Of a stretch of 64,000 bases of DNA, positions 48,842 to 60,039 are shown in pieces. Under the pieces are notes generated by a model that saw only the letters and a list, made by a program, of their open reading frames with translations, made no database searches and was not told where the DNA came from. The DNA is taken from positions 62,001-126,000 of the forward strand of contig MU405306.1 of the NCBI GenBank assembly GCA_022836615.1, in the 5' to 3' direction. The position numbers and the translations under genes are program-made. This DNA is from Annulohypoxylon bovei var. microspora. Lineage: Eukaryota > Ascomycota > Sordariomycetes > Xylariales > Hypoxylaceae. Within the stretch, counting starts at the first letter, position 1. Every line of letters starts with the position of its first letter.

Positions 48842-49874
48842 GACGTCACCTGCTAAGATAGGGGCAGTTGGGAACGATATGGTAATAGTAGGCTAGACAG
48901 TATGTGCTTGAGCAATATCTATCGCGGTATTCTGTTAGAGAAGGTTTTTATTATTATGTAGGTATTTTAAGCAAGACCACTTAATTTGTAGTTTCTATGC
49001 AAATATTTAAATAGCGCCGTTGTGATTATAGTTAGGTCGGGTACATAATCCGTTTTAGTGTTGGCGTGTAGGGCTGAACCTAGAAGCTGAAGTCCCTGTA
49101 GATAAGGGGTCACCGCGAAGAAACTAATTCCTGTTCTGCTCGCAAATATTTTCTAGGGATAATTGTTGCGTATACGAACGAATCTTAACCTTCTTAATCT
49201 AGATAAGTAGATACTTTCATACTGTGAGTGATTGGGGAGAAGGAGAGGCTGCGGCTAAGGCTAACCTCGCGCATGAGGTATGGATTATCCTTCAATTCGC
49301 GTATCGCTGCTTCGCCTCAGGCCAAGAGGTTTCTCACGAGACAAACATGCCTGAATTAATAGTGGTAAAAGTAAGACTTAAATGGTTTGCGTGTAACACA
49401 CATATGTGATGTATTCATGATGACTTGCTAAATTTAGAATTAATCTACATCGATTGCTAGAAGCTGACGCAGTTAATTATCTTCGCTATAATCATAGATG
49501 TAGGGACTCGAAAACTTATGAGTCTTCGAGACTTGAAAAGCTAAATCTCTGGCAGCTAATAATATCGTGAAGTTCGCACCAAGATCTGCAGGCTCCAGAT
49601 AGGTGGCTCATTGACGTTCAGCCCCTTCACTTTAGGGGTAGTTAGTGGGAGGGTTCTGCCCTACAAGGTAATATGGACCTAATTTAACCCCGGTCTAGGG
49701 CTGAAGAGCATTAAATAAGCAGCCAACTGCATTGAATCCTGGCTCGGCGCTGGGCGCAGCAACTGGCTAGGCAGTAGTTTAGTGCAACTGTAGATTTCTT
49801 AGCGATGTGCTGATTCGCTATATATCCGATCATCCGTGGTTTTTCTTCTCGCTACCCAGAACTGCTAGAACTAG
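48842..49874. other. Intergenic region left of a TIR element
   Basis: About 1.0 kb without a supported gene. Small frames (for example 49224-49409) have no recognisable features. Confidence 0.35.
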
Positions 49875-50668
49875 CACCCCGGTCCAGGTGAAGAAAACCC
49901 GCCAACCCGCCAATTCCTCTTTTCGCATGATGACACGACCCACCTTTAACAGGGGTGCGCTGTAAGTTACAGGGCTTACAGCGCTAAAGCCCACTGTAAG
50001 TTACAGCGCTTACCTCCCTGAAAGTAAAATAGTATCACGTGACCACCCTTTCTTAAAACGCGGTTTAAGGTAAATATTTCATAAAGATTCGAATAGCTTC
50101 GCAGCTTTAGCTGTCAATAATTGTTTTATAACATATTTAAAAGTATCATTTAATAGCCCTCATTCAGGAGAATTGAATGATATTGGTATTAGTTAAGAAA
50201 GACCTATATTTAGTACACTGTTTTATCTTGAAGCTGTTGCGCAGGTATGTATCCTTGAGTGTCAACAACTTGATTCGTACAATATCTTAGCGCCTGTTCA
50301 TCGATGATGTTTGCAACCTATATCAATCAATTCAGCTCATCGAGAGCTATCGATATATATTAAGTCTGTAATTTAATCAATTTTCTATAAGGGGCTACTT
50401 GAGTATAATCCATGGTGGTATACTTTTACAAGAGAATGAAAGCTTGAATGTTCGGCGTTTTGATTGGTTGAAGCGCTTCGCAATCTGATTGGCTCATTCT
50501 TTATAGAAGGCTGTTCGCTATGGCTGGCTGTAACTTATTGTGGCTACAGTGGGCTTATAGCGCTGTAAGCCCCGTAACTTACAGCGCATCCCTGTTAAAA
50601 ATGGGTCTGCGATCATGCGAAAAGAGGAATTGGCGGGTTGGCGGGTTTTCTTCACCTGGACCGGGGTG
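49875..50668. mobile_element. Non-autonomous TIR element, 794 bp
   Basis: Inverted repeats of about 124 bp (49875-49998 and 50545-50668) begin CACCCCGGTCCAGGTG and are nearly identical for the first ~57 bp. They are flanked by an exact 5 bp direct repeat ACTAG (49870-49874 and 50669-50673). Inside each repeat lies a palindromic GCTGTAAGTTACAG-like motif. The ~545 bp interior encodes no protein. The superfamily is uncertain because 5 bp duplications are not typical of the common DNA transposon groups. It is not RIP-mutated. Confidence 0.85.
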
Positions 50669-51120
50669 ACTAGTCTCCATCGACGGTCGAGTGGGAACAA
50701 GGGAAATGAAACTAGCGTAGCTCTGCCTTCTTCATGCCGCATACTACGTATATTCAGCTGTACAATAGATCCCAGCTGCCTAGGTACCTAGGTAGGCACC
50801 GCACCGTCCACATGTTGACTTGAGATCTGATGCGGTATGACATCTGTAATAGCTTGATGGTATGGAGTCTTGGACCCGTTTACTCGACGGTCCTCGTGCT
50901 ACCATACCTTGCTACATATTTATTTATTAATTTAGAGTATTCCTCGATAATTACGTGTTGCTTGTTTTCCTCTCTACTCTAATTTCTTGTCGACTTCTTT
51001 TCGCCGCGGATTTCGACTGTCGTGTAACATTGTGATAAGTTAAGAACGAGGACCATTCGACCTGTCTTTGTCTACGACATTCATACAGAATCGGAAGTTA
51101 TCCCCCAGAGTCTAGTGATA
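50669..51120. other. Promoter region of the PLAC8 gene
   Basis: 452 bp without a gene. It contains the longest copy of the dispersed palindromic motif, CCTAGGTACCTAGGTAGG (50779-50796), and pyrimidine-rich leader sequence upstream of the start codon. Confidence 0.4.
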
Positions 51121-51872
51121 ATGGACCAAGAGAAGATTGTCCACCAAGGGCCCGAGTATTCCCAACCTAGCCAGCCTCAGTATCAACCAGCGATGCAAGG
51201 ACAACCGCCTGTAGGAACTTACATGCAACAACAACCACTAGCATCACAACCGCAGCCGCAAATGCAAATGCAATCTCAAGTAGACGAGCGCGCGTATCCT
51301 CACCCGACAGCATATGGTCAGCAGGGTGGTGAATGGCAGGCGGGTCTCTGCAATTGTTCGCCGTGTACAAGTTGTCTGCTGGCGACCTGTCTACCATGTA
51401 TCTGTAAGCACTCCAAACTAACCCTCTACCGCCATATAGATGACAGAATACTGACGCGATCCATTTTCCCATCGTAGTGCTAGGTCAGACCTCCGAGCGG
51501 ATTAGGGACCCCTCAATGCAGTCGGCCGATATGATGAACAGCGACTGCATGATCCACGGCCTCATCAACTGCTTCACCGGTTGCGGATGGATGTACGTTT
51601 TCCCCTGTGCCATGTCCAGTTATTCAGTGGGAATTCGCAGAGCTGACCTCTCTCTTAGCTATGCCTTGATGAAGCGAGGCGAGATCCGTGAGCGCTACCA
51701 GATCCAAGGTAGCGGCTTCAACGACTGCTGCGTTTCGTTCTGGTGCTCGTGCTGCGCCCTCATCCAGCAGGATAACGAGGTCAAGATGCGCCAGCGCAAC
51801 AGTCAACCCATAGCGCAGGGCTACCAATCCCAACCCACCATGCACATGCCGGCACCCTCCTACCAACCATAA
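51121..51872 (+). CDS. PLAC8-family cysteine-rich protein
   Basis: Exons 51121-51403 and 51478-51872 (intron 74 bp, GTAAGC...GTAG) give 225 residues. The first 75 or so are Gln/Pro-rich (MQQQPLASQPQPQMQMQ). The PLAC8 (DUF614) domain follows: WQAGLCNCSPCTSCLLATCLPC, the ILLGQTSERI segment created by the splice, a Gly-Cys segment near INCFTGCGWMYVF, the RGEIRERYQIQGS motif, and the CCVSFWCSCCALIQQDNEV signature. This order is typical of fungal and plant PLAC8 proteins, small membrane-associated proteins linked to metal resistance, cell size or calcium influx in other species. The role here is unknown. The short Gln-rich tail after the domain is also typical. Confidence 0.92.
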
Positions 51873-52982
51873 GCGCAAACCCACGCAGATATAAATTGCT
51901 TTTCGTGTTCATAATTGATTTCAAGACTGTTAGGTCTGATTGAGGATAATGGGGATTCCCCCGGCTATTGACAGTGCGTTGATATTGCTATTACATAGGA
52001 CTTGGTAGGGTGGACGAAATAGTCGGTTTATTGATAGCTGTGGACGCTATTGATATATGCTAGTGGGACAAGCAGGATTGGTTATACCCAGGATGAATTG
52101 TGAATAAACTTAAAGACCGGCGCAAAACAAGCCTTACTGATGCGATTTTATTTAGTATTATTTAGTATTATGAAATCCATATCAATTTGCTTGCACATTT
52201 GTGATTGTGTATATCATAGGTAGTATATAGTCTAGAGATTGACATCATGGATGTAATTATTTGATAACTTTACTGGTGTCGATAGTTTTTAGCGGGGGAA
52301 TGGTGGTAATTTAACGCCTGAAGAAGTTCTTTAGCGAATGAAGCTTTGAAATCCCGCCCGTTCAGCGAATTATAGCGCAGTGTTAGGGCGCGAGACTAGA
52401 TAGCTTCAGTATAGCCAGTACCAGTACAGGTCCTACAACCCCGGATACCTAAAGCTAGAGGCCTCTAGCTTTCCGACAGGTACCTACCTAGATAGTCTCT
52501 AGAAGCAATCCAGAGACTCAGCCGGTACAATTAATTTAATTTAAACACTTCGCTTTCTCCTGATGGACTCATGAAAGGTTCAGTTAATATATTTAATGTC
52601 GGGGCAAAGAGAAATGACCATCCCTCGTAGACCTTCGTAGGGATAAGGCGCGTAGAGCTACTTCTAAGTCAGATACAATTACACAAAGTCCATACAGAAA
52701 ATATCCTACAAGTCTAACCTATAATAGCACACATGATAATACTCTAGCCGTCCCTGCAGCCCCATTAGCTCTTCCTGGTGAGCTCATGTCCAGCGAAATA
52801 TTCTTTCGGCGCATGAAAGGGGTATCTCTGTAGGAGATTTACTCCCAAACTACCTACCCAAGCAAGTCCATTCAATTTAGTATAGGGGGTATAAATCTCC
52901 AACCCTTTTGTAACCATTCCATTCCCGGAGCTATCCCCTACTAGCCAATGATGACTACCTGCCAACTAGATGACTCCCATTA
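51873..52982. other. Intergenic region
   Basis: 1.1 kb without a supported gene. At 52372-52396 a 25 bp segment resembles the 5' part (A-box side) of a tRNA gene, but no matching B box or folded partner follows; it may be a tRNA relic. Confidence 0.35.
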
Positions 52983-54518
52983 CTAAAACCATACGTAAGG
53001 AGTGGGAACCTTAGGTCGGGTCGACCACTGTATAGCCTCGAATTTAGCTTGGTCCGAAACTTTATAGCAGTGGGCGACACCATTCAAAAGCGGCACGGTG
53101 CAGTGGACGATGAACTGTGCCTTGTCGCCATCTAAGAAGTCAATCCATTCGTTGCCCTCTCCGTTTTCGCACACCCGATAAGTGCCGTTAGTAGTAGTAC
53201 GAGTACCCATGGTACCGCGCCAACGCGTGTAATACCTGGTATACCCCCCGGGCAAGTCTCCAGCTGGCATCTCTGGCCGCATGCGCTTGGTGTGAGAACG
53301 TTCATACCATACGGTCTGCTCGATATTGTCAGTCTGTCCCCACTTTCGCTTTGTGCCTGGCGGAGGTCCGGTCGTATTCGTAGCATAATTCTTTGAAGTC
53401 GCAGTCGTGATTGGCGCATTTTTAGGAGGTTCGAACCCGTTAATATACTGTTGGATATCTTCGTTACTCTGCGAAAAGATCATCACGCCCTCCACTGCCG
53501 GCATGAAGTTGAATGTTGCTTCGTACACGCCGGCTAGGTCCGTGCTCCGGATATCCATCCATTGGCTGTCTGGCTCGCGAATGAGGTTTAGGTAGAAGGT
53601 TGCTTCAACTATGTAGGAGCCTTCAATGCCACGATTGCGATCCTTTTTAGCCAGGTAATCCCGATGTGGCACTAGTCGCCACGCCTTCATCTTCTCGAGT
53701 TTCTTCCCATGAGCAAGAACCTTGTTCCGCTCTTTCTGCAGGCGCCGTGCGGCAGCATTCTCCTTAGCCACCTTCGCGTACTCCTTACAAGCCTCTTTGA
53801 CTGCTTTCCTATCCCATCCGACCCAAAGCATCTTCTGAAAATCGGTACCGACTTTTTGAATGTATAAGTTGGGCACATTGGCTAATGTTTCCATGACAAA
53901 GTCGAAACTGATACCACGGAATGGTATGGGAGTCGGAAGCAACTCCTTGTCGCTACCGTACGTTTCTATAAACATGTCGATGTCGAAGTTGAGCTTCTCC
54001 TCCAAGGTGGCTAAGTTATCGAAGTTTTCTTGTCGGCGGCCAGAAAAGCAAGACTCCTTGTAAGCTGCGCATTGTGATTCCCATCTCTCCTTTACCTCCT
54101 CAAATTTACCGGGTCCAAAGACGTTATACTGCCTCCGTATATCGCTAAACTGGGGATTGTGGAGTTAGTCGATTTATTATTCTAATATCCCTTACTATAT
54201 CGATAGACATACATCAGGCTTGAGAGATTCCTTACGAAGCCGCTCCTGCAATTCAATCTTCGAATAACTGTCTGTAGGGCCCAATTCCATACCGTAGTGA
54301 CGAACTTGAGCTTCGAGCCAACTTTTCGTTACCGTCTTCATACTCTCCGCGCGCCACTCGTGGTAGTCGGTTGGATTGGCACCCTGAGGCTCGGATATGA
54401 GCCGCTTAACCTCTTCTGGCTCGGCGCGAGGTATGCCTTTTACCGTAAGCCTACCATTATATAAAAACCCTTGACCGAATACCGGCAGTGGTTTCGGGGC
54501 TAAGGGTTCATATTCCAT
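52983..54518 (-). CDS. Hypothetical protein with SAP-like N-terminal helix pair
   Basis: On the minus strand, exons 54518-54213 and 54149-52983 join at a 63 bp intron (GTATGT...CCCCAG, branch GACTAAC) to give 490 residues. The N-terminal part has a helix-turn-helix-like stretch (WLEAQVRHYGMEL, then KIELQERLRKESL) that resembles a SAP motif, though weakly. A Lys/Ala-rich probable coiled coil lies near residues 220-265 (KEACKEYAKVAKENAAAR onward). The C-terminal half is mixed alpha/beta with Trp-rich patches and ends PTPYVWF. No signal peptide or membrane segment. The family is not recognised; nuclear or nucleic-acid contact is only suggested by the SAP-like motif. Confidence 0.78.
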
Positions 54519-54871
54519 CTTCAGCGAAGTGAGTATTCGATAGTTTGCAAATGAGAATGAACATCCAAGACCAGATGTTAAATTATTCTTAAGAAGATTA
54601 CATATGAGCTAAGTTCGTACTACGGGTTGGGGAAATGAGGGCGAATTAGAAATGCGGGGCAAAGTGGCTTGTCAAGAATGTGGCGTTTACCTGGGCGCTG
54701 GGGCTGGGCTCTTAGACTAAGGTACAATAATATTTTACCTCTGGAACTCAAAAAAGAAAACTTGATAAGGGCGCATATAAACAATGACGAACTAGGTAGA
54801 CACCTACCTACTCAATCAGCAACAGCGTCCATTCACTCTCTCCTCCAGAGCCAGAAATAGCCCACAGCCAT
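54519..54871. other. Intergenic region
   Basis: 353 bp between two minus-strand frames with no supported gene; it should include the promoter of the 490-residue gene. Confidence 0.35.
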
Positions 54872-55504
54872 CTAACGAAGTCCGGTGAGGAATATGCCAC
54901 CACATATGCCTAGGAGTGTGAGCGAACCGCGCATTTCTTGTACGCTCGAGGGATATTGCTTGTACAAATGAAGAGTACACCCCATGCCAGAGAACTCGAC
55001 TTCACCACGGACTCGAAAAAGCCCATCCTTGTCTACTTCATCGGGTGCCTCGATCAAGTACCTATCACCATTAGCGCTGGTTTCGCAGAAACGTATTCCC
55101 CTCAAGGGCGGCTCGGCCCAGCTTTCTCTCGGCTGGACATATGTCATAGGTATACGCGCCATACCGTTCACCTTCGTCAAGCCTCCTTGATAGATCGCGG
55201 GCGCGCGTGGTATACCATGACCACCACTCGTCACCGCCAAATGGATAGAAATAGCGACCACTTTTCCCCTGCTGGGCGACAAGATTAGGTGCAAGAAGGG
55301 GAAATCTTGGCCGCAGAGGTGCGAGTCCTGTCTGTTTTGTGTGCCCGAACTCCTTGTTCTCTCTATCCGCGAAATACTAAGAGCCAAGAAACTCGATTCT
55401 CCTAGAATTCGGAAGCTGAATTGCAATAGCCGGTGCCTAATTTTCGGACATGTGGTCTGAGAGACGTACGGACATGGGACACCGCTACGGCCAGACACAG
55501 CCAT
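54872..55504 (-). CDS. Uncertain ORF, 210 residues, possible C-terminal membrane segment
   Basis: A single open frame from ATG at 55504 to a stop at 54872. The second half looks more protein-like than the first, with acidic and aromatic segments (RYLIEAPDEVDKDGLFRV, GMGCTLHLYKQYP) and a hydrophobic C-terminus (LTLLGICGGIFLTGL) that could anchor in a membrane. The N-terminal half is rich in Ser, Arg and Cys and may include unrecognised intron sequence. A shorter complementary frame (54938-55288) exists. It could be a small mitochondrial or ER membrane protein, or chance. Confidence 0.35.
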   Translation of the reverse strand: MAVSGRSGVPCPYVSQTTCPKIRHRLLQFSFRILGESSFLALSISRIERTRSSGTQNRQDSHLCGQDFPFLHLILSPSRGKVVAISIHLAVTSGGHGIPRAPAIYQGGLTKVNGMARIPMTYVQPRESWAEPPLRGIRFCETSANGDRYLIEAPDEVDKDGLFRVRGEVEFSGMGCTLHLYKQYPSSVQEMRGSLTLLGICGGIFLTGLR

Positions 55505-56322
55505 GTCATTCTCGGGCCTTCATTGCGCTGACAAGGCTTGTTCGGCCCATCAACATATTCTTGCATGAAGCGTACTAAGGCGGCTTTGCTTTGGAAAGCT
55601 GTAGAGGTAGGTTCAGGAAGCTAGTTCTCCGAAGTCAACTTGATAGATCTCGTGGGAATCGTACATGGAACTCAAACGACATCTGGAAGACGGCGGCATG
55701 TCCGAAGAAGAGCTAGGATATCTAGAGCCGAACATCTTCCAGCGATGAGCTGGAGTAAATCAACAGGTATATCAGTAAATACTAGCATTGCGAATCTATG
55801 AGGACGTTCATGTAAGAACAGTTGAAGTGGTATGAATCAATTAATTAGTAGACACCACGACGTGAATAAGTTCGATGAGTTCTGAAATGAAATTGAAATT
55901 TAGAAACTTAAGATTATGAAATTCAACGTTTTGGTTAAACGATTTTATCTTTTCAATGCCAATGCTTCTCTTTCGTTTGCGCTTCGTTTGTTTGTCTCGG
56001 GTAGTTATCCTATTGGCATTATAAACTGTATAAAAACACAATTCTATTTATACATGATGTGATGTTTTTATGCCTCGGGTTACTAAGCAGTCGTGAAATG
56101 TTTCCATTCTGAGGTTAGGGGCCCATAAATTTTCTACAGCTGAATTATTATCCGTGGATTTGGGATCCTATCCGTTTATGCAGCCCAAGCAACCCAACAT
56201 ACCAAACTCGCTTTGCTCTTATCTTAGGTAGGTAGGTGGTCAGATTTCATCTGGGTACCTTTTAGCCGCGAGAATGGAAGTAGGTGGATAGGTTTTAATT
56301 ATATTTTGAAGTCCCTTTAACA
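55505..56322. other. Intergenic region
   Basis: About 820 bp without a supported gene. A short stretch at 55664-55748 encodes an acidic peptide in frame but has no upstream open frame. A TAGGTAGGTAGG run lies near 56225, upstream of the F-box gene. Confidence 0.35.
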
Positions 56323-57156
56323 ATGGCCTACTTGCTGGATTTGCCTAATGAGGTTCTCATCACGATCCTTGACCTCCTCGCCACCGTCAACCTCCAATCA
56401 CTCATCATCTCACAACCCACAAATCGACGACTTCATGCGCTAGTTCAGGATGTCATATACAATATTCAAAACATCTCGGCCGCTAGCTATAAAATTAGCG
56501 GTGAAGAAACGAAAATACATCCTTTCTTGAAAACCAAGTTCAAGGGGTTATTTAATACAGCAGATTGCTTCACAGCGGTGGAAAAAAGCAAGCGGGTATA
56601 TCTAAGTCTCAATGGTGACTTTACTCTTCCTTTTCGCAGGCTCCCGTGGGCTCAAGATGAGGACGAGCGCCAGTTGTATTTTCGCCCGGAAGCGAGCTGG
56701 CGCGATATCAGTCTCACTTTCGGCCGAGCCCCTATTACGCACCTAGACGTAGTCAAGAGCTATTCAGCACCCGGGGGCGATTCGGTCGATTACTATCAAC
56801 TTGAAATGCCACCATCTGGTATGACGATGGGTCTTTTCTATGATGTTCTTCTGTGCGACACGGCGACGTACCGCCGCGAAACGGGAAGTTGGGAACTTAT
56901 CGTTGGGAAGCGATTGCGCAGCTACGATGTTCTATCGGAATATGAATGTTTTATACCCGATGATAGGGACTTGGTGGACTATGGCGAGAAGGCCAGGCAG
57001 GCAGCCGTGCTGTATGTGCGAGGTGGCCCTGTCAGCCGCAATCCCACTAGCGAAGCCGAGGAGAATAATTGGATCGTGAGCAGTCAGAATAAGCAACGGC
57101 TGCTGCCGTGGCAGGGGCCAATCCAGAACTTTATATTTACGGGGTATTACGACTAG
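56323..57156 (+). CDS. F-box protein
   Basis: Single-exon gene of 277 residues starting MAYLLDLPNEVLITILDLL. The first ~45 residues match the F-box pattern (LPxEVLxxIxxxL, then a second helix and QPTNRRLHALV), the motif that binds Skp1 in SCF ubiquitin ligases. The remainder has no recognised repeats (no LRR, WD or Kelch) and contains aromatic and acidic segments typical of the many lineage-specific fungal F-box proteins with an unknown substrate domain. The ATG at 56323 fits because the F-box begins six residues later. A small inverted-repeat element starts 37 bp after the stop codon and may fall in the transcript's 3' end. Confidence 0.85.
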   Translation: MAYLLDLPNEVLITILDLLATVNLQSLIISQPTNRRLHALVQDVIYNIQNISAASYKISGEETKIHPFLKTKFKGLFNTADCFTAVEKSKRVYLSLNGDFTLPFRRLPWAQDEDERQLYFRPEASWRDISLTFGRAPITHLDVVKSYSAPGGDSVDYYQLEMPPSGMTMGLFYDVLLCDTATYRRETGSWELIVGKRLRSYDVLSEYECFIPDDRDLVDYGEKARQAAVLYVRGGPVSRNPTSEAEENNWIVSSQNKQRLLPWQGPIQNFIFTGYYD

Positions 57157-57193
57157 GCCAGTAGAATTAAGACTTGTGTGCGGTCCTAACCTA

Positions 57194-57489
57194 TCCCATC
57201 AGAACCGAAAATCTGGTCACTTTAGTGCCATCCACTTTTCCTTCATATTAACCTATCATAGCGAAACTTAGCAGCTTAATATGGGTCTTAGTGAGCCTTA
57301 TCTAATCAATGAGGTTACATAATCAATGCAAATATATGTGGGAACTGAAGTTTAAGTACTGACGCGACAATAACACACGAAAAAACACGGTAAAGCGATC
57401 TCCCTGGTACATTTCACAGGGGTAGCGATCCTTTATCGATTAAAAAAGTAAACGGCGCTAAAGTGACCAGATTTTCGGTTCTGATGGGA
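57194..57489. mobile_element. MITE with 36 bp inverted repeats and TA duplication
   Basis: Inverted repeats TCCCATCAGAACCGAAAATC... at 57194-57229 and its complement at 57454-57489 differ at about two bases. TA dinucleotides at 57192-57193 and 57490-57491 flank the 296 bp element, as expected for Tc1/mariner-type insertions. The interior is AT-rich and non-coding. It lies immediately after the F-box gene. Confidence 0.8.
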
Positions 57490-58532
57490 TAGTCCCTTGG
57501 TCGTATCCTGTAGTCTATCCAAAGAACTAATGGATATCTTGGTGGAGTACTTATAGATTGAAAACCACCTGGGCAGTCAAGCTCTGTATACAATTGTTTA
57601 CCTACTTAGGACTTAATATAGGGGATAATATATGCCTTGGTTTCCTATTAGAACAACGCTATTTGTTCCGTAACTTAGCGCCGTTACCTAGAGCTATAAT
57701 CGTTGTATTACATACATAGGTACGTAATACCTATTTCAACACAGCCATGTGGATTCGGTGAGGATGAAGCCCGAACGAAGCGAAATATACCGGCTTAATA
57801 ATTCACTCAAAGTTGCTGACCCATCATACTTAGAATCGCCCCGACTGCCGAGAGATCTTACCTATGAAACAACTCAATCTATAATATGTATATGAAAAGC
57901 CCCAACCAATGAAACCTATGTACCACAAGGAGCTGCCCAAAGAGATCATGTATATGCTCTTACATCTGTAATCGTAGATGAATAATCATAATTAATAAAC
58001 AATTATCAGTCATAATAGAAAATGATAGAAGCAGCAATCAGTCAACTTTGAAGTTGTAGATCTGGTAAAAGCGGTAAACAAAAAAGTTGTATGTACATAC
58101 AACCACCGCTGCTTCAGCTCCATGCACCTAATCTACCCACTACAAGTTAGCATTGCAACTAACTAGCACAATGACACGTTTCAGAGTCAGTACACCCGGA
58201 TCCACAGCCCCCCTTCGGGTGATATTCCAACGTCAGGACGGAACAAGACGTAACCTTGGCGAGAAGACACAACCTTGGAAGGCGGATAGATCACTAGATG
58301 ACTAATTGATGTATGATCTAGACGGCCTCCGGGCTTCGTCAAGGGTCCATTGTTTCCTGAACCTTTCTGTATAAATATTGGGCGCTAGAATGTTGGTAAG
58401 AGGGGTTGCTCTGAGGGGTTGTTCTCTATCCGCATCCCGATCACAACATTTAAACTTCTCATTGCAACATCGCAAAAAATCTCTTTACCTACCTTAACTC
58501 AACATCAACTCAATCTCACCCACCTAGTAACA
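57490..58532. other. Intergenic region with the GST promoter
   Basis: About 1.0 kb without a supported gene. The last 160 bp holds a TATA box (listed separately) and a CA/CT-rich leader before the GST start codon. Confidence 0.4.
58370..58377 (+). promoter_or_regulatory. TATA box of the GST gene
   Basis: TATAAATA lies about 155 bp upstream of the GST ATG, followed by a pyrimidine-rich leader. This is a typical core promoter layout for a well expressed fungal gene; the transcription start itself cannot be seen. Confidence 0.45.
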
Positions 58533-59264
58533 ATGGCTCCCTTCGGCAAGATTTACTCCTACCCCAACAACTTCCGCGTTGAGCGGGTAAGTTTTTTCTT
58601 TGAATCTCCTAATTCCTAACTCCTAATCCCGACTCCCTGAACCTAACATATTTCGCAGGCCCAAGTTATAGCCGCTTTCAACGGCCTCGAAGTCCCTCTG
58701 GCCGACTTCAAGATGGGCGTTGACAACGTGACGCCCGAGTTCAAGGCCAAGTTCCCCATGGGCAAGGTGCCAGCCTTCGAGGGCGCGGACGGGTTCTGCG
58801 TCGCCGAGGGCGCCGCCATCGCCACGTACATAGCCCTCTCCGGGCCCAAGAAGGCGCAGCTGATCGGCGCCGACGCGAAGACCCAGGCCACGATCTCGCA
58901 GTGGGTGTTCTTCTCCGAGAACGAGCTGGTCGGCAACCTGCTGCCGCCGGCCGCCATGGTCGTCTTCAAGATGATGCCGTTCAACGAGCAGCTCTACGAC
59001 ACCTGCGTGTCGCGCGCCGAGCGTGCGATAAAGCGCGTCGAGGCCGCGCTCGAAGGCGGCAAGAAATACCTCGTCGGCGACCAGGTCACGCTTGCCGACA
59101 TCCTCGTCTCCAGCACCCTGTTCTTCGCCGCCAAGTACCTGGTCGACGCCGAGATGCGCAAGGAGATCCCTAACGTCGTTGCTTGGTTGCAAAGCCTAGC
59201 CGCGCTTCCCGAGTTCAAGCCCGTCGGCGAGCTGACCCTGCTGGAGACCCGTGTCAAGCCGTGA
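58533..59264 (+). CDS. Glutathione S-transferase, eEF1B-gamma type
   Basis: Exons 58533-58586 and 58659-59264 (intron 72 bp, GTAAGT...CGCAG) give 219 residues. The N-terminus MAPFGKIYSYP and the thioredoxin-like fold segment with KFPMGKVPAFEG match the GST-like domain of translation elongation factor 1B gamma. The C-terminal all-alpha GST domain contains the conserved LVGDQVTLADILV helix cap. The EF1G C-terminal domain of full eEF1B-gamma (about 400 residues in total) is absent: the frame stops right after the GST domain. It is therefore probably a stand-alone GST of this class, active in glutathione conjugation or redox roles, rather than the translation factor itself. Exons are GC-rich with strong third-position G/C bias, suggesting high expression. 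Confidence 0.93.
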
Positions 59265-60039
59265 AAGAAGCATTGATGCGGCCTGCCAGCAATCAATGAC
59301 GTGCATCATCCTTCGTAGCTGCGTTGCTCAAACACTGTTATCGAAGTTGTGAGAAGGGGGTAAATATAAACCGAGTCTAAACTTTTTGGGAGGACGCGGC
59401 GGAGACTACGCCCTGTGGGTTACATGTCCGTTCGGAGGAAGAGTGGGCCACTCAGCACGATTGATGATGTCAAATAACCAAATAAAATAAAATATTTAAG
59501 CTTACGAGTATCCTGCTGGTTCCCGTGTTTCCTCCGATTACCTACATATGTATTCAAGTATCCTGTCCATGAAAGGGAGGTGCATCGTACCTGTCAATTG
59601 GTGATTAGTGCCCTATTTTAAAGAAGAAAAGGCCTTGTACGACGTGCGGGGCGCGACATCCCCCCTAATTCCCATACCGAGAGGAAGGCTAGACCCATAG
59701 AGATATGCCTCCTCCCGCCCAACTGTCTTACAAAATTGCCCTTTCCGTTCGGTGAGCGAACCCGATTGGCAAGGTGCCAGCCTAGCGGCTGCAGGGATGA
59801 CGCCAACGACGAAATATAGCGCAAGCGCGGTGAGACTTGCAGTGACGCACGCCTTCCCGATTACACGACTATCTCCGGTCCCGGAAAGTCTAACACGGCC
59901 CGGATCCTCGTCTCGAATGAGTAAGTTTTCGCATGTCCGGTCTTTTCAAAGTAGGAAATTCTCTGCTGTTAAAAGAGGTCGATCTAGTCCTGAGAGAATA
60001 AAGAGCATACCTCCGATCGCACGGCACTTCTTGAGCAAT
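59265..60039. other. Intergenic region with an extended open frame
   Basis: No separate gene. The reading frame of the next gene stays open back to about 59752, with in-frame ATGs at 59797 and 59917; the latter would add a basic, Ser/Arg-rich leader of 41 residues. A GTAAGT at 59921 could also mark an intron donor. Confidence 0.4.

Noticed and set aside
52372..52396. tRNA-like A-box segment
   Set aside because: No B box or pairing 3' half follows within 100 bp, so it is not annotated as a tRNA gene; at most a relic.
58623..59192. 189-codon minus-strand frame opposite the GST
   Set aside because: It arises from the GC-rich codon pattern of the GST exon on the other strand and has no independent features.
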